From: JBCCEJ01 sp039030335
GTDB lineage: Bacteria > Pseudomonadota > Gammaproteobacteria > HK1
Assembly: GCA_039030335.1 (NCBI GenBank)
Contig: JBCCEJ010000017.1
Span: 1 to 64,000 of the forward strand
Direction of reading: 5' to 3'
DNA: 64,000 bases
Part shown: piece after piece, positions 27,072 through 35,686 of the stretch
Position numbering within the stretch: the first letter of the stretch is position 1
Layout: each line of letters starts with the position of its first letter
The notes under the pieces: model-generated
What the model was told of the DNA's origin: nothing
The model's database searches: none
What the model saw: only the letters and a program-made list of their open reading frames with translations
Position numbers and translations under genes: made by a program

Positions 27072-27982
27072 CGCAGGAGCTGACCTTCGCGCATGTAGCG
27101 CAAGATGACGTCTTCGAACGGTACCGCCGTCGATGCCCGGGCGTAGCCGATGCCAGCTCTACTGAGCGCTCGCTGCAGCGTTTCTAGATCTGCGGTGAAG
27201 TGCCCGAGGGCACGGTCGCGCAAGCCCTCGTCCATACTGAGCCGCAGTTCAGCGCCGGATTCGCTGTCGACCAGCAGCAGGTCACCGCTGAGCGCGGCGG
27301 TAATGTCCTCTTCGGCGAGTATGTGGAGAACGGTAACGTCGTGCCGATGTTGCCTGAGGTGACGCAAGCCGGCCAACACGTCTCCGGCATCCAGCAGATC
27401 GCTCAAAACCACGACCAGCCCCCGGCGCTGTTCGCCCTCGCAGAACTCGGTGATGCTCGGGGCCAGTTGCGTGCGGCTGGACGCTTGCAGCGCGCTCAGG
27501 AAGTCCAGTGCCCTCGGCAAGTTCCGACGTCCGCGCAGAGGTGCCAACCGGGCTGTGACATGGTCGGAAAAACCGGTGATACCAACGCGTTCGAAGCGGT
27601 TCAGTCCAACGTACGCCAGCGCCGCGGCCAGGTGCCGGCAATGATCCAGTTTGCTCGGCGTACCGAGCGCCATACTGGCGCTCGCATCGACCAGCAGGTG
27701 CAGCGTCAGATCTTCCTCAGCGGCGAACAGTTTGACGAACAGCTGGTCGAGTCGCGAATACAGATTCCAGTCGACGTAGCGCAGGTCGTCGCCATGCTGA
27801 TACGCCCGATAGTCGTAGAGTTCGATGCTGCGGCCGAGCCGCCGCGTGCGTTGTTCGCCGCGGATCTGTCCGCGCAAAATGCGCCGGGTCATCCATTCAA
27901 GGCGTTCGAGCTTACGCAGGAACTCGGGCGTGAATTCGAACCCGCCGGCGGACGCCGCAGATGAACTCTGTTCCAGCTCCAC
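27068..27982 (-). CDS. DUF58 domain protein
   Basis: 304 aa, soluble. LRKLERLEWMTRRILRGQIR and GEQRTRRLGRSIELYDYRAY, followed by GDDLRYVDWNLYSRLDQLFVK and LHLLVDASASMALG, form the DUF58 signature together with a VWA-like fold (DASAS MIDAS). DUF58 proteins regularly sit between MoxR and VWA/BatA genes, as here, and are thought to be assembly or adaptor factors for MoxR substrates. The start is a GTG 12 bases after the MoxR stop, and the end overlaps the BatA-like gene by 4 bases. Confidence 0.92.
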   Translation of the reverse strand: MELEQSSSAASAGGFEFTPEFLRKLERLEWMTRRILRGQIRGEQRTRRLGRSIELYDYRAYQHGDDLRYVDWNLYSRLDQLFVKLFAAEEDLTLHLLVDASASMALGTPSKLDHCRHLAAALAYVGLNRFERVGITGFSDHVTARLAPLRGRRNLPRALDFLSALQASSRTQLAPSITEFCEGEQRRGLVVVLSDLLDAGDVLAGLRHLRQHRHDVTVLHILAEEDITAALSGDLLLVDSESGAELRLSMDEGLRDRALGHFTADLETLQRALSRAGIGYARASTAVPFEDVILRYMREGQLLR

Positions 27983-27994
27983 GCGACGTACTCG

Positions 27995-29005
27995 TCAGCT
28001 GTCGCCGCGCGGTGTTGCCTCGACGATCGAGGCGACCAGCGTATTGGCGTTGACCCCCGCCGCCTCACCTTCGAAATTCAGCAAGACGCGGTGGCGGAGC
28101 GCTGGCGCCGCGACTGTCGCGATGTCATCGAACGACACGTTCAATCGCCCATCCATCAGCGCAAGAGCCTTGCCGGTCAGGATCATGCTCAGCACGCCCC
28201 GGGGTGATGCTCCGTGGCGCACGTATCGGCGGACCTCGGCCGGCGCGGTGTCGTGGTCCGGGTGGGTCGCCAGCATGATGCCGACGGCAAAATCCCGAAC
28301 GTGCCGCGCCAGCGCGATCTCGCGGGTCTGTTTTCTGAGCCCGTCGAGCTGGGCGAAATCAAAGACTTGTTCTACCGGCGCGCGTTCGGCAGCGGTCTCG
28401 CGGTCGACGATGGTGGCCAGCGCTTCGGCATTCGGAAAATCGGCGGTCAGCTTCAGCATGAAACGGTCCAGCTGCGCTTCGGGCAATGGGTAGGTGCCTT
28501 CCATTTCGATGGGGTTTTGCGTCGCGAGCACGGTGAACGCGCGGCTGAGCTGGTGTTGGTCGCGCCCGACGGTAACCTGGCGCTCCTCCATTGCCTCGAG
28601 TAGCGCCGACTGGGTTTTGGGGGTCGCCCGATTGACTTCGTCGGCCAACAGCAGCTCCGTGAAGAGCGGCCCAGGCTGAAATTCGAACTGACGCTGACCG
28701 GCTTCGTCCTGCATCACGATACGCGTGCCGATGATGTCTGCGGGCATCAGGTCGGGGGTGAACTGGATCCGGGCGAAAGGCAATCCGAGCGTGGCGCCAA
28801 GCACTCTGGCGAGCAGCGTCTTACCGAGGCCGGGCACACCTTCGAGCAGTACGTGTCCACCGGCGAGCACTGCTGCCAGCAGTTCGTCGACGAGCTGATC
28901 ATGCCCGATGATGTGTCGGCAGATTTCGCGCTTCAGCCGTTCCAGTGCAGGCCCGGCCTCGACGGTATCAGAAGCGCGTTCGGCGGTTGCAGGGGGTTCG
29001 TTCAA
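27995..29005 (-). CDS. MoxR-family AAA+ ATPase
   Basis: 336 aa. An AAA+ chaperone-like ATPase of the MoxR group, thought to remodel or activate VWA-domain partners. Walker A is GVPGLGKT (about residue 60), the following MoxR block is LPFARIQFTPDLMPADIIGT, and Walker B with sensor 1 reads LLADEVNRATPKTQSALLEAMEE then VLATQNPIEMEGTYPLPEAQ. The C-terminal lid (ISLARHVRDFAVGI-type helix, RYVRHGASPRGVL) is complete. The start overlaps the stop of the coiled-coil gene by 4 bases. It is the energy-using component of this operon. Confidence 0.94.
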   Translation of the reverse strand: MNEPPATAERASDTVEAGPALERLKREICRHIIGHDQLVDELLAAVLAGGHVLLEGVPGLGKTLLARVLGATLGLPFARIQFTPDLMPADIIGTRIVMQDEAGQRQFEFQPGPLFTELLLADEVNRATPKTQSALLEAMEERQVTVGRDQHQLSRAFTVLATQNPIEMEGTYPLPEAQLDRFMLKLTADFPNAEALATIVDRETAAERAPVEQVFDFAQLDGLRKQTREIALARHVRDFAVGIMLATHPDHDTAPAEVRRYVRHGASPRGVLSMILTGKALALMDGRLNVSFDDIATVAAPALRHRVLLNFEGEAAGVNANTLVASIVEATPRGDS

Positions 29006-30606
29006 GGTTGGTCCTCCAATCGTTGGCCCTGCGGTCCACTGCCGGCGGTGCGCGGTGTCTTCTCGGCCTGACTGAGAGCTAGAAAATAGGCCCTGATATA
29101 CGCTTTGCGGTGCGCCGGGACATCGTCGCGTTGCATGACCTCGGCAACCCGCGCCCGAAATGCTGTTGCGATGCCGTTCAGATCCGGCGTTGGCGCGAGC
29201 GTGTCCAGATTGTCCTCAGGCAGCGTGCGCATCGGAGAACTGAAGACGGTACCCTCACCAGCCTGCGCGGTCGGCCTGATCGCTGCCGTAATGGCCGGCA
29301 GTCCGCTGTCGCCGCGTCCACGTCCGGAGCGATTTTCCGCGGGTGCATCGCCGATTCCGAGCCCCTCGCCCTGACCAGAACCGGGTGACCCTCCTTCGCC
29401 TACGTCGTCCGCATCGCTCAGGTTCTCTTCACGCTCCAGATTGGCAGGGTCGCCCGGCTTGCCGCCGCGGCGGACGCGATCCAGGTTGGCGAGCGGGTCA
29501 CCGAGTTGCTCACGGGACCGGTTGATCTCGTCATCGGCCTGCGCCAGTTGCTCCGCGTCGGCCTGATTACGGGCTCGCTCGGCGGCATCTTCGAGCATGG
29601 CACGGAGTCCGGTCGTGTCGCCCGCCCGGTAGTTGTCGAGGGCCTCGCCGAGTGCTTCAGGGGTGATCCCCAACCGTTGCAATGCCCCGCTGCTGTTAGC
29701 CAGCGCCTCGAGTTCAGCATCGCTCAGGTCGCCCCGTGCGAGCTGACGTAACAGGGCATCGATATCCCGTGCGCCAGCGGCGGTCAGGACGGTGCTGAGG
29801 TCGCGGGTAGCGCCCATGGGAGCCGTCGGTACGCTCGGTCCGCTCGCGAGCGCCTCGCGCCGAGCCGCATCCATGCGCGCAGAGAGGTCGCGCAGTTCCG
29901 CCAACGCGTCGTCGCGGCTGAGCAGCCCGCGTTCCATGCGCTCGGCAACATCGCGCATCGCGGCGGCCTGAGTTCCGCTGCGCGCCAGTAATTCGCGCTT
30001 CGCGCGGAGCTGCATCTGCTCGGCGAACTCGCGGAGATATCCACCTTCGTTCGACACCGCGCGGTCTTCTTGCCGGGTGGCGGCCGGTGCGGCAACCGAA
30101 CGGCTGGTTTCGAATGGCAGATCGATGACCAGCACCATGATGAGCGCGCCAGCGCCCACCGGTAGCAGCCGCGTCGGGTTGGTGATTCGAACAGGAAACA
30201 CACTGCCGATGCGGTGTGTCAGCCGGGTGGACAACGCGCGCGCTGCCAGGCGCCGGGTCACCGGGGCGTCGGGTCTGGTCTCGATGAAATCCCAGGCTGT
30301 GCTTACCTGCTGCCTGAGTGCCAACGCGAGGTCAGCTCGAATCGCCACATCGAGGGCACTGGGGCGATGGGTCAACGACCATAACAGTGCTGCACCAGCG
30401 CCCACGGCCACGCAGACGGCCGCGACGTTAAACGGTGCCAGGCCGAGCCATCCAGCGCGAGCCAGCAGCGCGGCGCCCGCGCCGGCCAGCAGCCCGGCCA
30501 GTAGCCCGTTGCTGAGCAGCGCGACGCTTCGCTGTCGAATTCGGGCGATACGTAGCCGGGCGATCAGTCGCCGCAATTCCCGGACCGGATCGGCCGTATC
30601 GCTCAT
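29002..30606 (-). CDS. Membrane protein with long coiled-coil region
   Basis: About 534 aa. Two N-terminal transmembrane helices lie near residues 27-47 and 55-73, and a third near 146-164. A long helical, charged, Glu/Arg/Ala-rich region (about 180-400; REFAEQMQLRAKRELLARSG, AEQLAQADDEINRSREQLGD) follows, then a Gly-rich acidic linker, and a C-terminal ATAFRARVAEVMQRDDVPAH-KAYIRAYFLAL segment. That last motif is typical of the large DUF4175-like proteins found in MoxR operons. I chose the ATG whose ATGA overlaps the stop of the upstream gene; the frame is open 156 bases further, where the sequence is arginine-rich and unconvincing. Confidence 0.8.
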   Translation of the reverse strand: MSDTADPVRELRRLIARLRIARIRQRSVALLSNGLLAGLLAGAGAALLARAGWLGLAPFNVAAVCVAVGAGAALLWSLTHRPSALDVAIRADLALALRQQVSTAWDFIETRPDAPVTRRLAARALSTRLTHRIGSVFPVRITNPTRLLPVGAGALIMVLVIDLPFETSRSVAAPAATRQEDRAVSNEGGYLREFAEQMQLRAKRELLARSGTQAAAMRDVAERMERGLLSRDDALAELRDLSARMDAARREALASGPSVPTAPMGATRDLSTVLTAAGARDIDALLRQLARGDLSDAELEALANSSGALQRLGITPEALGEALDNYRAGDTTGLRAMLEDAAERARNQADAEQLAQADDEINRSREQLGDPLANLDRVRRGGKPGDPANLEREENLSDADDVGEGGSPGSGQGEGLGIGDAPAENRSGRGRGDSGLPAITAAIRPTAQAGEGTVFSSPMRTLPEDNLDTLAPTPDLNGIATAFRARVAEVMQRDDVPAHRKAYIRAYFLALSQAEKTPRTAGSGPQGQRLEDQP

Positions 30607-31418
30607 TCCCCGCGCTCCGTCTCTACGTTCCGTACTCTGCCCAGCGCGCTGCGCAACCAAGCGGCGCTCAGCGTCAGCGCGAGGCTGTGCCATAACACGA
30701 GCCAGATGCCTCCCGCGTTGACGGGGCCAGTATGCCGCGTCAGGCCTGAGTGTTCGAACCAACCGCCGAGCGTAGGTTCCGGAGTGGCGCCGGGAGAGTG
30801 CGGTACGTACATCGCGTAGGTTTGCACGACGATGCTGGCGTCGGGAAGTGCCACCGCTGGCAACACTACGAGCACGGCAAATCCGAGGCGCAAACCCAGG
30901 TAGACCAGAGTTCCACGCGTCCCGAACTGCACGTAGAGCGCGGCGCCTGCAACACCACAGGTGGTTGCGAGCAGGCCGATGTTAGTGACCGCGACCACCA
31001 GGTTTCCGAGCCCACCGGGTGTGATGATCAGCGCCAGCGCCAGCAGTGGTGTGCAAAGTAGCAGCCGGTAGGCTACGACCAGCATCTGGGCTTGCAGATG
31101 ACCGAGAGTCAGATTCGCCGGTCTGGAAGTTGGCAACGCGGCCCATTCGAGCATGGAGGGCTGACCATCGAGCAGGCTCTCCTCAGCGCCGTGGCGGAGC
31201 GCGGCGTAGCACAGCGCCGCGGCCGCGGCCAACAGGCCGGCGAGCAGCGTGTTCGGACCATCCTGTCCGAGCAGGGTGAAGTACAGACTGCTCTTCGGCC
31301 AGGCGATCGCGAGCACCACGCCTTGCAGTACCAGCATGCCGAGGAATTCCTGGTGAGCGGCTCCGCCGCGCATCAGCCCGCGCCACGCCGCGACCAGCAG
31401 TGGATTCGAGCGCCTCAC
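30603..31418 (-). CDS. ABC-2-like membrane protein of the MoxR operon
   Basis: 271 aa, about six to seven hydrophobic helices, no signature of a known enzyme. It starts with a basic cytoplasmic stretch (MRRSNPLLVAAWRGLMRGG), and the helix pattern resembles ABC-2-type permeases. No ATPase is encoded next to it in this operon. Segments include FLGMLVLQGVVLAIAWP, LLAGLLAAAAALCYAAL and LVVAVTNIGLLATTCGVAGA. The start overlaps the upstream gene by 4 bases and the end overlaps the coiled-coil gene by 4 bases, so it is firmly part of the operon. Function unknown. Confidence 0.75.
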   Translation of the reverse strand: MRRSNPLLVAAWRGLMRGGAAHQEFLGMLVLQGVVLAIAWPKSSLYFTLLGQDGPNTLLAGLLAAAAALCYAALRHGAEESLLDGQPSMLEWAALPTSRPANLTLGHLQAQMLVVAYRLLLCTPLLALALIITPGGLGNLVVAVTNIGLLATTCGVAGAALYVQFGTRGTLVYLGLRLGFAVLVVLPAVALPDASIVVQTYAMYVPHSPGATPEPTLGGWFEHSGLTRHTGPVNAGGIWLVLWHSLALTLSAAWLRSALGRVRNVETERGE

Positions 31419-33481
31419 CGGCCCAATCCAGGGCTGGCCGGGTCGAACCTGCGCACGTCGACTTCACCACCATCGGCGTACGTGAGTGGTGCTGGGGTAT
31501 CCAGCAGACCGACGACGATCGGCGGTGTGCCGCCATCCGTCTCGATCGTGAGTGGCGCCGCGACGAACCCGAACAGTCGTCCGTTGCCTGCTTGCAGGGC
31601 GGATGCGATCCGTGGACTCGCCTTGCGCACCAGTCGCGCGAGCACCGCTCCCGCCCCGGTGCGTTCCCCGCGGGTCAGCATCCCGGATTGCCGCAGGCGG
31701 TCTTGCCACGTGTCGACGTCAGCCCGGGCAGGTTGAGCATCCCGCGCAGGCAGGATCCTGCGGATGGTTTCACCGGCGCCCACAGCACCCACTGCCCAGA
31801 CGTCCTGGCCCAGTTGCAGCCATGCACCGCGTAGCTGCTGGCGGCTCTCGTTGGAGACGGTGAGTTCGTATGAGCCATCGCTGAAGGTCGCCTCCGCGCG
31901 CAGCCGGAACGGGATCAGAGCGTGTCCTTCGAGTGCGTGGAGCACGTAGCTTTGATTCGTCGAGACCGAGATCCGCTGCTGGTCCGCGCGGTTGCCGCGG
32001 GTGAAGGTCCAATCCGGGGGGCGATACCCGTCCTGGCTGGCTAGCAGAGGACGCCAGGAGGGGTCGGTTCCCCGCAGGCTGTAAGCGGGACTCGCCCGGC
32101 TTGTCGAAAACAGGGCCAGATCGATGTCTACACGCGCCAGCGGGCTCTCAGGCAGGGGCTGGACGCTGGCGACGGCAATCGCCGTCGGGCCTGCCGGAAA
32201 GGTGGGCGCAAAGAGGGTCCAGGCGAGCGCCACGAACGCGGGCGGCGCAACGAGTCGGCCCCAGCCCGTCAGCGCTGCGGTTTGCTCGCGCCCCAGGTGT
32301 TGAAGCGTCGCCAGCAAACCGAGGTAGAAGGCCAGAAACATCAGCATGGAGCCCAACGCGGGGAACCCGAATGCGCGCGTGGCGAGCACTGCGTCGCTAA
32401 GCCGCTGATCGGGTCGCAGGGTACCTGGTTGAAAGGCCCGGTTCGGGCCGGGCAGCGCGTCGCCTGAGCCTGGTTCAGCCAGAGCGATCATCGGTTTGTC
32501 ATCCGGCTCGGGAAGGAGGTCGCCCCAGATCGGGGCCGTCACGGCCGCGAGATTGAACGGCGCGTTGGCGAGATCGAAGGTCAGGTAGGCAACGCTGCCG
32601 AGGCCGTGCGCGCGGCGCAGGGCCAATGGCACATCACCTCGCGCATGGGTCACTTCTCCGGCGTCGGCGACGCGGTGTACATGCGCGCTACGCGAACCTC
32701 TGTTTGCGCCTTGCTCTCCGAGGATGGCCGACCAGGAAATACGCCGCAGCCCCACCGGGGCCGTCGGCAGCAGGCGCGACAGGCGCGGCGTGCGCAACAG
32801 ACCGTAGTCGGCGCGGCCCGACACGATGAGGCGGCCACCTTGTTGAATCCATCGATCCAGAGCCCTGAACTGAGATTCGCTCAGTTTCTCGAGGCTGATG
32901 CCGTGTACGACCACCGCACCGACCCCGTCGTATCCGCGCCATTGCTGAGGCAGACGCTCGGTTCGCGCGTAGGTGCTGATCCGTCGTTTGCTGTTCAGGT
33001 AATCAAGCCCTACGTCCGGACTTATGACGACGATCAGTTCGCGGTCAGTAAACCGTTTGCGCAGGTCGATGCTGGTTTCGGCGAGGACCCTGCTGCCACT
33101 TCGCAACCGCACGCGAAGCGGGTAGGCGAGGCTGTCCAGCATGATGGCGAAACGCAGCCGCTTGCGCGCCCCTCCCGGCAGGTCGACATGGGCGGCGGTA
33201 TGGGTATTGAACTGCCGATGCTCGAGTGCGTTGCCGGCGGTTGTGACGAGTTCCAGCACCGCGTCGACGTTCGCGCCGCGGTTTTCCACCGTTATGGTGA
33301 CGGGTGTCCAATGTGCGAGCCGAAAGACCTGCCCGAATCCGACGTGCACGGACAGGTCGATCGCTGCGGCTGCAAGCCCGGGCCAGAATGCCAGGCATAG
33401 CGCGGCGGCCACCGCCAGCGCGCGAATTGCGCTAAGCGCAGCGGCGGCGCTGAAGACAGAAGATGAGAGCAATGGCTGCAA
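31415..33481 (-). CDS. Secreted/membrane GATase-like protein of the MoxR operon
   Basis: Up to 688 aa, first long gene of the seven-gene minus-strand operon. A Sec signal (RALAVAAALCLAFWPGLAAA) leads a beta-sandwich domain (about residues 43-150; WTPVTITVENRGANVDAVLE). A GATase-like region follows (about 170-290; GAVVVHGISLEKLSESQFRA, QGGRLIVSGRADYGLL). Two transmembrane helices lie near 375-395 and 405-425, and a second periplasmic region ends the protein. Its helix and GATase layout mirrors the two VWA proteins at the other end of the operon, minus the VWA domain. The first available start is TTG at 33481 without a good ribosome-binding site; the N-terminus is uncertain by up to 20 residues. 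Confidence 0.78.
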   Translation of the reverse strand: MQPLLSSSVFSAAAALSAIRALAVAAALCLAFWPGLAAAAIDLSVHVGFGQVFRLAHWTPVTITVENRGANVDAVLELVTTAGNALEHRQFNTHTAAHVDLPGGARKRLRFAIMLDSLAYPLRVRLRSGSRVLAETSIDLRKRFTDRELIVVISPDVGLDYLNSKRRISTYARTERLPQQWRGYDGVGAVVVHGISLEKLSESQFRALDRWIQQGGRLIVSGRADYGLLRTPRLSRLLPTAPVGLRRISWSAILGEQGANRGSRSAHVHRVADAGEVTHARGDVPLALRRAHGLGSVAYLTFDLANAPFNLAAVTAPIWGDLLPEPDDKPMIALAEPGSGDALPGPNRAFQPGTLRPDQRLSDAVLATRAFGFPALGSMLMFLAFYLGLLATLQHLGREQTAALTGWGRLVAPPAFVALAWTLFAPTFPAGPTAIAVASVQPLPESPLARVDIDLALFSTSRASPAYSLRGTDPSWRPLLASQDGYRPPDWTFTRGNRADQQRISVSTNQSYVLHALEGHALIPFRLRAEATFSDGSYELTVSNESRQQLRGAWLQLGQDVWAVGAVGAGETIRRILPARDAQPARADVDTWQDRLRQSGMLTRGERTGAGAVLARLVRKASPRIASALQAGNGRLFGFVAAPLTIETDGGTPPIVVGLLDTPAPLTYADGGEVDVRRFDPASPGLGR

Positions 33482-33548
33482 ACGCAGGCACGTAGAACAC
33501 TTCTTTCGGCATCGGGTCTTTCACGAACGGTAGCTCGGTTACCTTCAC
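33432..33548 (-). CDS. Possible 38-aa membrane microprotein upstream of the MoxR operon
   Basis: A short frame from GTG 33548: a polar N-terminus (VTELPFVKDPMPKE) followed by one hydrophobic helix (VFYVPAFAAIALIFCLQ) and a basic end (RRRCA). It ends about 50 bases inside the annotated start of the GATase-like gene. If that gene starts further in, the two would be directly adjacent. The topology looks real for a single-span small protein, but no ribosome-binding site or homologue is visible. Confidence 0.28.
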   Translation of the reverse strand: MKVTELPFVKDPMPKEVFYVPAFAAIALIFCLQRRRCA

Positions 33549-33876
33549 GGGCTGGTCATCGTGGAAATCATACTCGTTACGGACCTGTGAAGACTCCGTT
33601 GCGGTCGAATAATCCGGCGACCGGGAATGGAGTCGGACCGTTTGCGGCTTGGTAAGTGCCGCTCGGGCCGGGCGCGCGGCCCACCGGGAATGACCTGATC
33701 GCAGAGACTTACCCGCTACTGGTTGATAAAGTGAAGGAGGTTGTTTGCGTAGGCAGGAGCCGGCTGTTCCGAGAGTCGTATCAGCGTTCACCTGGCACTG
33801 TCGACGTTCGGCGGGACCGCCACGGCAGACCCTGCGGCCCGGCAGTGCGCCGATTGAAAGTAGGAGCCTTATCACT
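33549..33876. other. Divergent intergenic region between the MoxR operon and the NodI-like gene
   Basis: About 330 bases that should hold both divergent promoters. A strong AAGGAGG ribosome-binding sequence at 33734-33740 stands 4 bases before a TTG (33745) in the NodI-like frame. I could not place convincing promoter hexamers. Confidence 0.4.
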
Positions 33877-34821
33877 TTGACACAAGTGACGGAGAACCTC
33901 GCGTCTGGGACGGTTTCCGACCCCGATATGACAGTGGTTCTGGCGCGCGATTTGACCAAGCGGTTCGATGACATGGTGGCTGTGGCAGGCATTTCCTTCA
34001 TCGTCAGCCGAGGCGAATGCGTGGGGCTGTTGGGACCCAATGGTGCGGGCAAAACGACGACGATGCGGATGCTGATGGGGCTCTCGCACGTATCCGCCGG
34101 CACGCTGGAACTGTTCGGTGAGCCGGTGGCGACGCTGCGCCGCGATCACGCCAGCCGCATTGGTCTGGTGCCCCAGGATGACAACCTGGATCCCGACATC
34201 ACGGTTCAGCAGAACCTCGAACTCTACGGACACTACTTCGGCGTCGCGGCGCACACACGCGCGGCGCGGGTGCCGGAGCTACTCGAATTCATGCAACTCG
34301 AAGAGCGGGCCGAAGCACGGGTCAACGAACTCTCGGGAGGTATGAAACGCCGCCTTGTGATCGCGCGCTCGCTGATCGCCGATCCTGAGCTGGTGGTGTT
34401 GGATGAACCGACGACCGGACTCGATCCCCAGGCCCGCGTACTGATCTGGAAACAGCTGCTCGAGCTGAAGCGACAGGGCCGTACGTTGTTATTGACGACG
34501 CACTATATGGACGAGGCGCAGCGGCTTTGCGATCGCATCATCATCGTCGATGCGGGCGAGATCCTGGCTGAAGGCGCACCGCAGACTTTGATCGACCAAT
34601 ACGTACTGGGCCATGTTTTCGAGGTGCCGAAACCCCTGCCCGATACATGGGACCACGAGGCGTTCGATCACGAAGACATCGGTGACGCCGTGCTGATCTA
34701 CGTCGAGCAGGTTGCCGACTTCGTCGACCGGATCCCGGCGGCGACGCACTACCTGCACCGGCAGGCCAATCTCGAGGACGTGTTCCTGCGCTTGACGGGC
34801 CGGGCGCTGCGGGAGAACTGA
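33877..34821 (+). CDS. ABC exporter ATP-binding protein, NodI type
   Basis: About 314 aa. ATPase of the NodI/DrrA-like ABC-2 exporter group. Walker A is GPNGAGKTTT, the Q-loop region is IGLVPQDDNLDPDITVQQNL followed by YGHYFGV (a NodI hallmark), the signature is ELSGGMKRRLVIARSL, Walker B is LVVLDEPTTGLDPQAR, and the switch is TTHYMDEAQRLCDRI. The C-terminal DUF4162-like extension (VFEVPKPLPD onward, ending LEDVFLRLTGR) is present. Rhizobial NodI exports lipo-chitin; most bacterial homologues export unknown lipids or glycolipids. I prefer the TTG with AGGAG 10 bases upstream; the ATG at 33928 and the TTG at 33745 (after AAGGAGG) are alternatives. The permease gene follows after 2 bases. Confidence 0.88.
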   Translation: MTQVTENLASGTVSDPDMTVVLARDLTKRFDDMVAVAGISFIVSRGECVGLLGPNGAGKTTTMRMLMGLSHVSAGTLELFGEPVATLRRDHASRIGLVPQDDNLDPDITVQQNLELYGHYFGVAAHTRAARVPELLEFMQLEERAEARVNELSGGMKRRLVIARSLIADPELVVLDEPTTGLDPQARVLIWKQLLELKRQGRTLLLTTHYMDEAQRLCDRIIIVDAGEILAEGAPQTLIDQYVLGHVFEVPKPLPDTWDHEAFDHEDIGDAVLIYVEQVADFVDRIPAATHYLHRQANLEDVFLRLTGRALREN

Positions 34822-34823
34822 CA

Positions 34824-35588
34824 TTGAGTCGCTATACGCTCGCGGTCGTCTACCGCCACTACCTCGTATGGCGAAGCCTGATGTGGTCGTCGCTCGCGAG
34901 CAATGTGGTCAACCCGGTGTTGTTCCTGTTCGCGTTCGGATTCGGGTTGGGCGCATTCGTGAAATCCATCGACGGTATGGAATACCTGTCGTTTATCGTG
35001 CCCGGGATGGCGGCATACGCGGCGATGTTCGCGGCCAGCTTTGAAACGACGATCGGTGCGTATTCACGCTACGCGATGCAGCGCACCTGGGACGCGATCC
35101 TGGCGACCCCGGTCTCCCTCCCCGAACTGCTGTTTGGAGAAGTGTTGTTCGCGGCATTGAAGGGGCTCTTCTCGGCGTGTTGGGTGGTGATCGTCGGCGC
35201 CGCCTGGGGCGGCGTCGAGTCTCTGACCGGGGCACTACTCGCCATTGTGCTGGTATTCGTCGCCTCCGTCGGGTTCGCGGCCTACGGCCTGCTCGCTACT
35301 TCGATGGCCCGCGGCTACGAGTTCTTCAGCTACTTCTTCACGTTCTGGCTGACGCCGATGTTCGTGTTCTCCGGTGTGTTCTTCGACGTGGGCCGCTTTC
35401 CCGATGCAGTCCAATGGTTCGCGTGGATATTGCCGATGACTCACCTCATCGAAGTGGCGAGACCCCTGATGGTGGGCCTGCCGATAGAGTGGGATACGGC
35501 CGTGCTGCATATCGGCTATGGTATTGCGCTCACCGCGTTGGCGTTCTGGTTGGCTTTGCGCAACATGCGCAAGCGTATGTTCGACTGA
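34824..35588 (+). CDS. ABC exporter permease, NodJ type
   Basis: 254 aa, six predicted helices, ABC-2 permease of the NodJ family and partner of the ATPase encoded 2 bases upstream. Characteristic stretches are VNPVLFLFAFGFGLGAFV, YLSFIVPGMAAYAAMFAASF, TWDAILATPVSLPELLFGE, and TFWLTPMFVFSGVFFDVGRF followed by WILPMTHLIEVARPL, which is the NodJ fingerprint. It starts at TTG. Probable role: export of a lipid or polysaccharide-linked molecule across the inner membrane; substrate unknown. Confidence 0.9.
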   Translation: MSRYTLAVVYRHYLVWRSLMWSSLASNVVNPVLFLFAFGFGLGAFVKSIDGMEYLSFIVPGMAAYAAMFAASFETTIGAYSRYAMQRTWDAILATPVSLPELLFGEVLFAALKGLFSACWVVIVGAAWGGVESLTGALLAIVLVFVASVGFAAYGLLATSMARGYEFFSYFFTFWLTPMFVFSGVFFDVGRFPDAVQWFAWILPMTHLIEVARPLMVGLPIEWDTAVLHIGYGIALTALAFWLALRNMRKRMFD

Positions 35589-35686
35589 ACGGGGCGCGCC
35601 GCTTGGGAGCGGGCCAAACGGGTATGACGTCGGTCGCTGCGGCCGCGGTTTCGGCGGCCAGACCGCCAGAAGGAGGAGCGAGGCCC

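Noticed and set aside
33745..33876. Upstream extension of the NodI-like gene from TTG 33745 with AAGGAGG
   Set aside because: The ribosome-binding sequence is strong but only 4 bases away, and the 44 extra residues are Arg/Pro-rich and unlike NodI; kept as an alternative start only.
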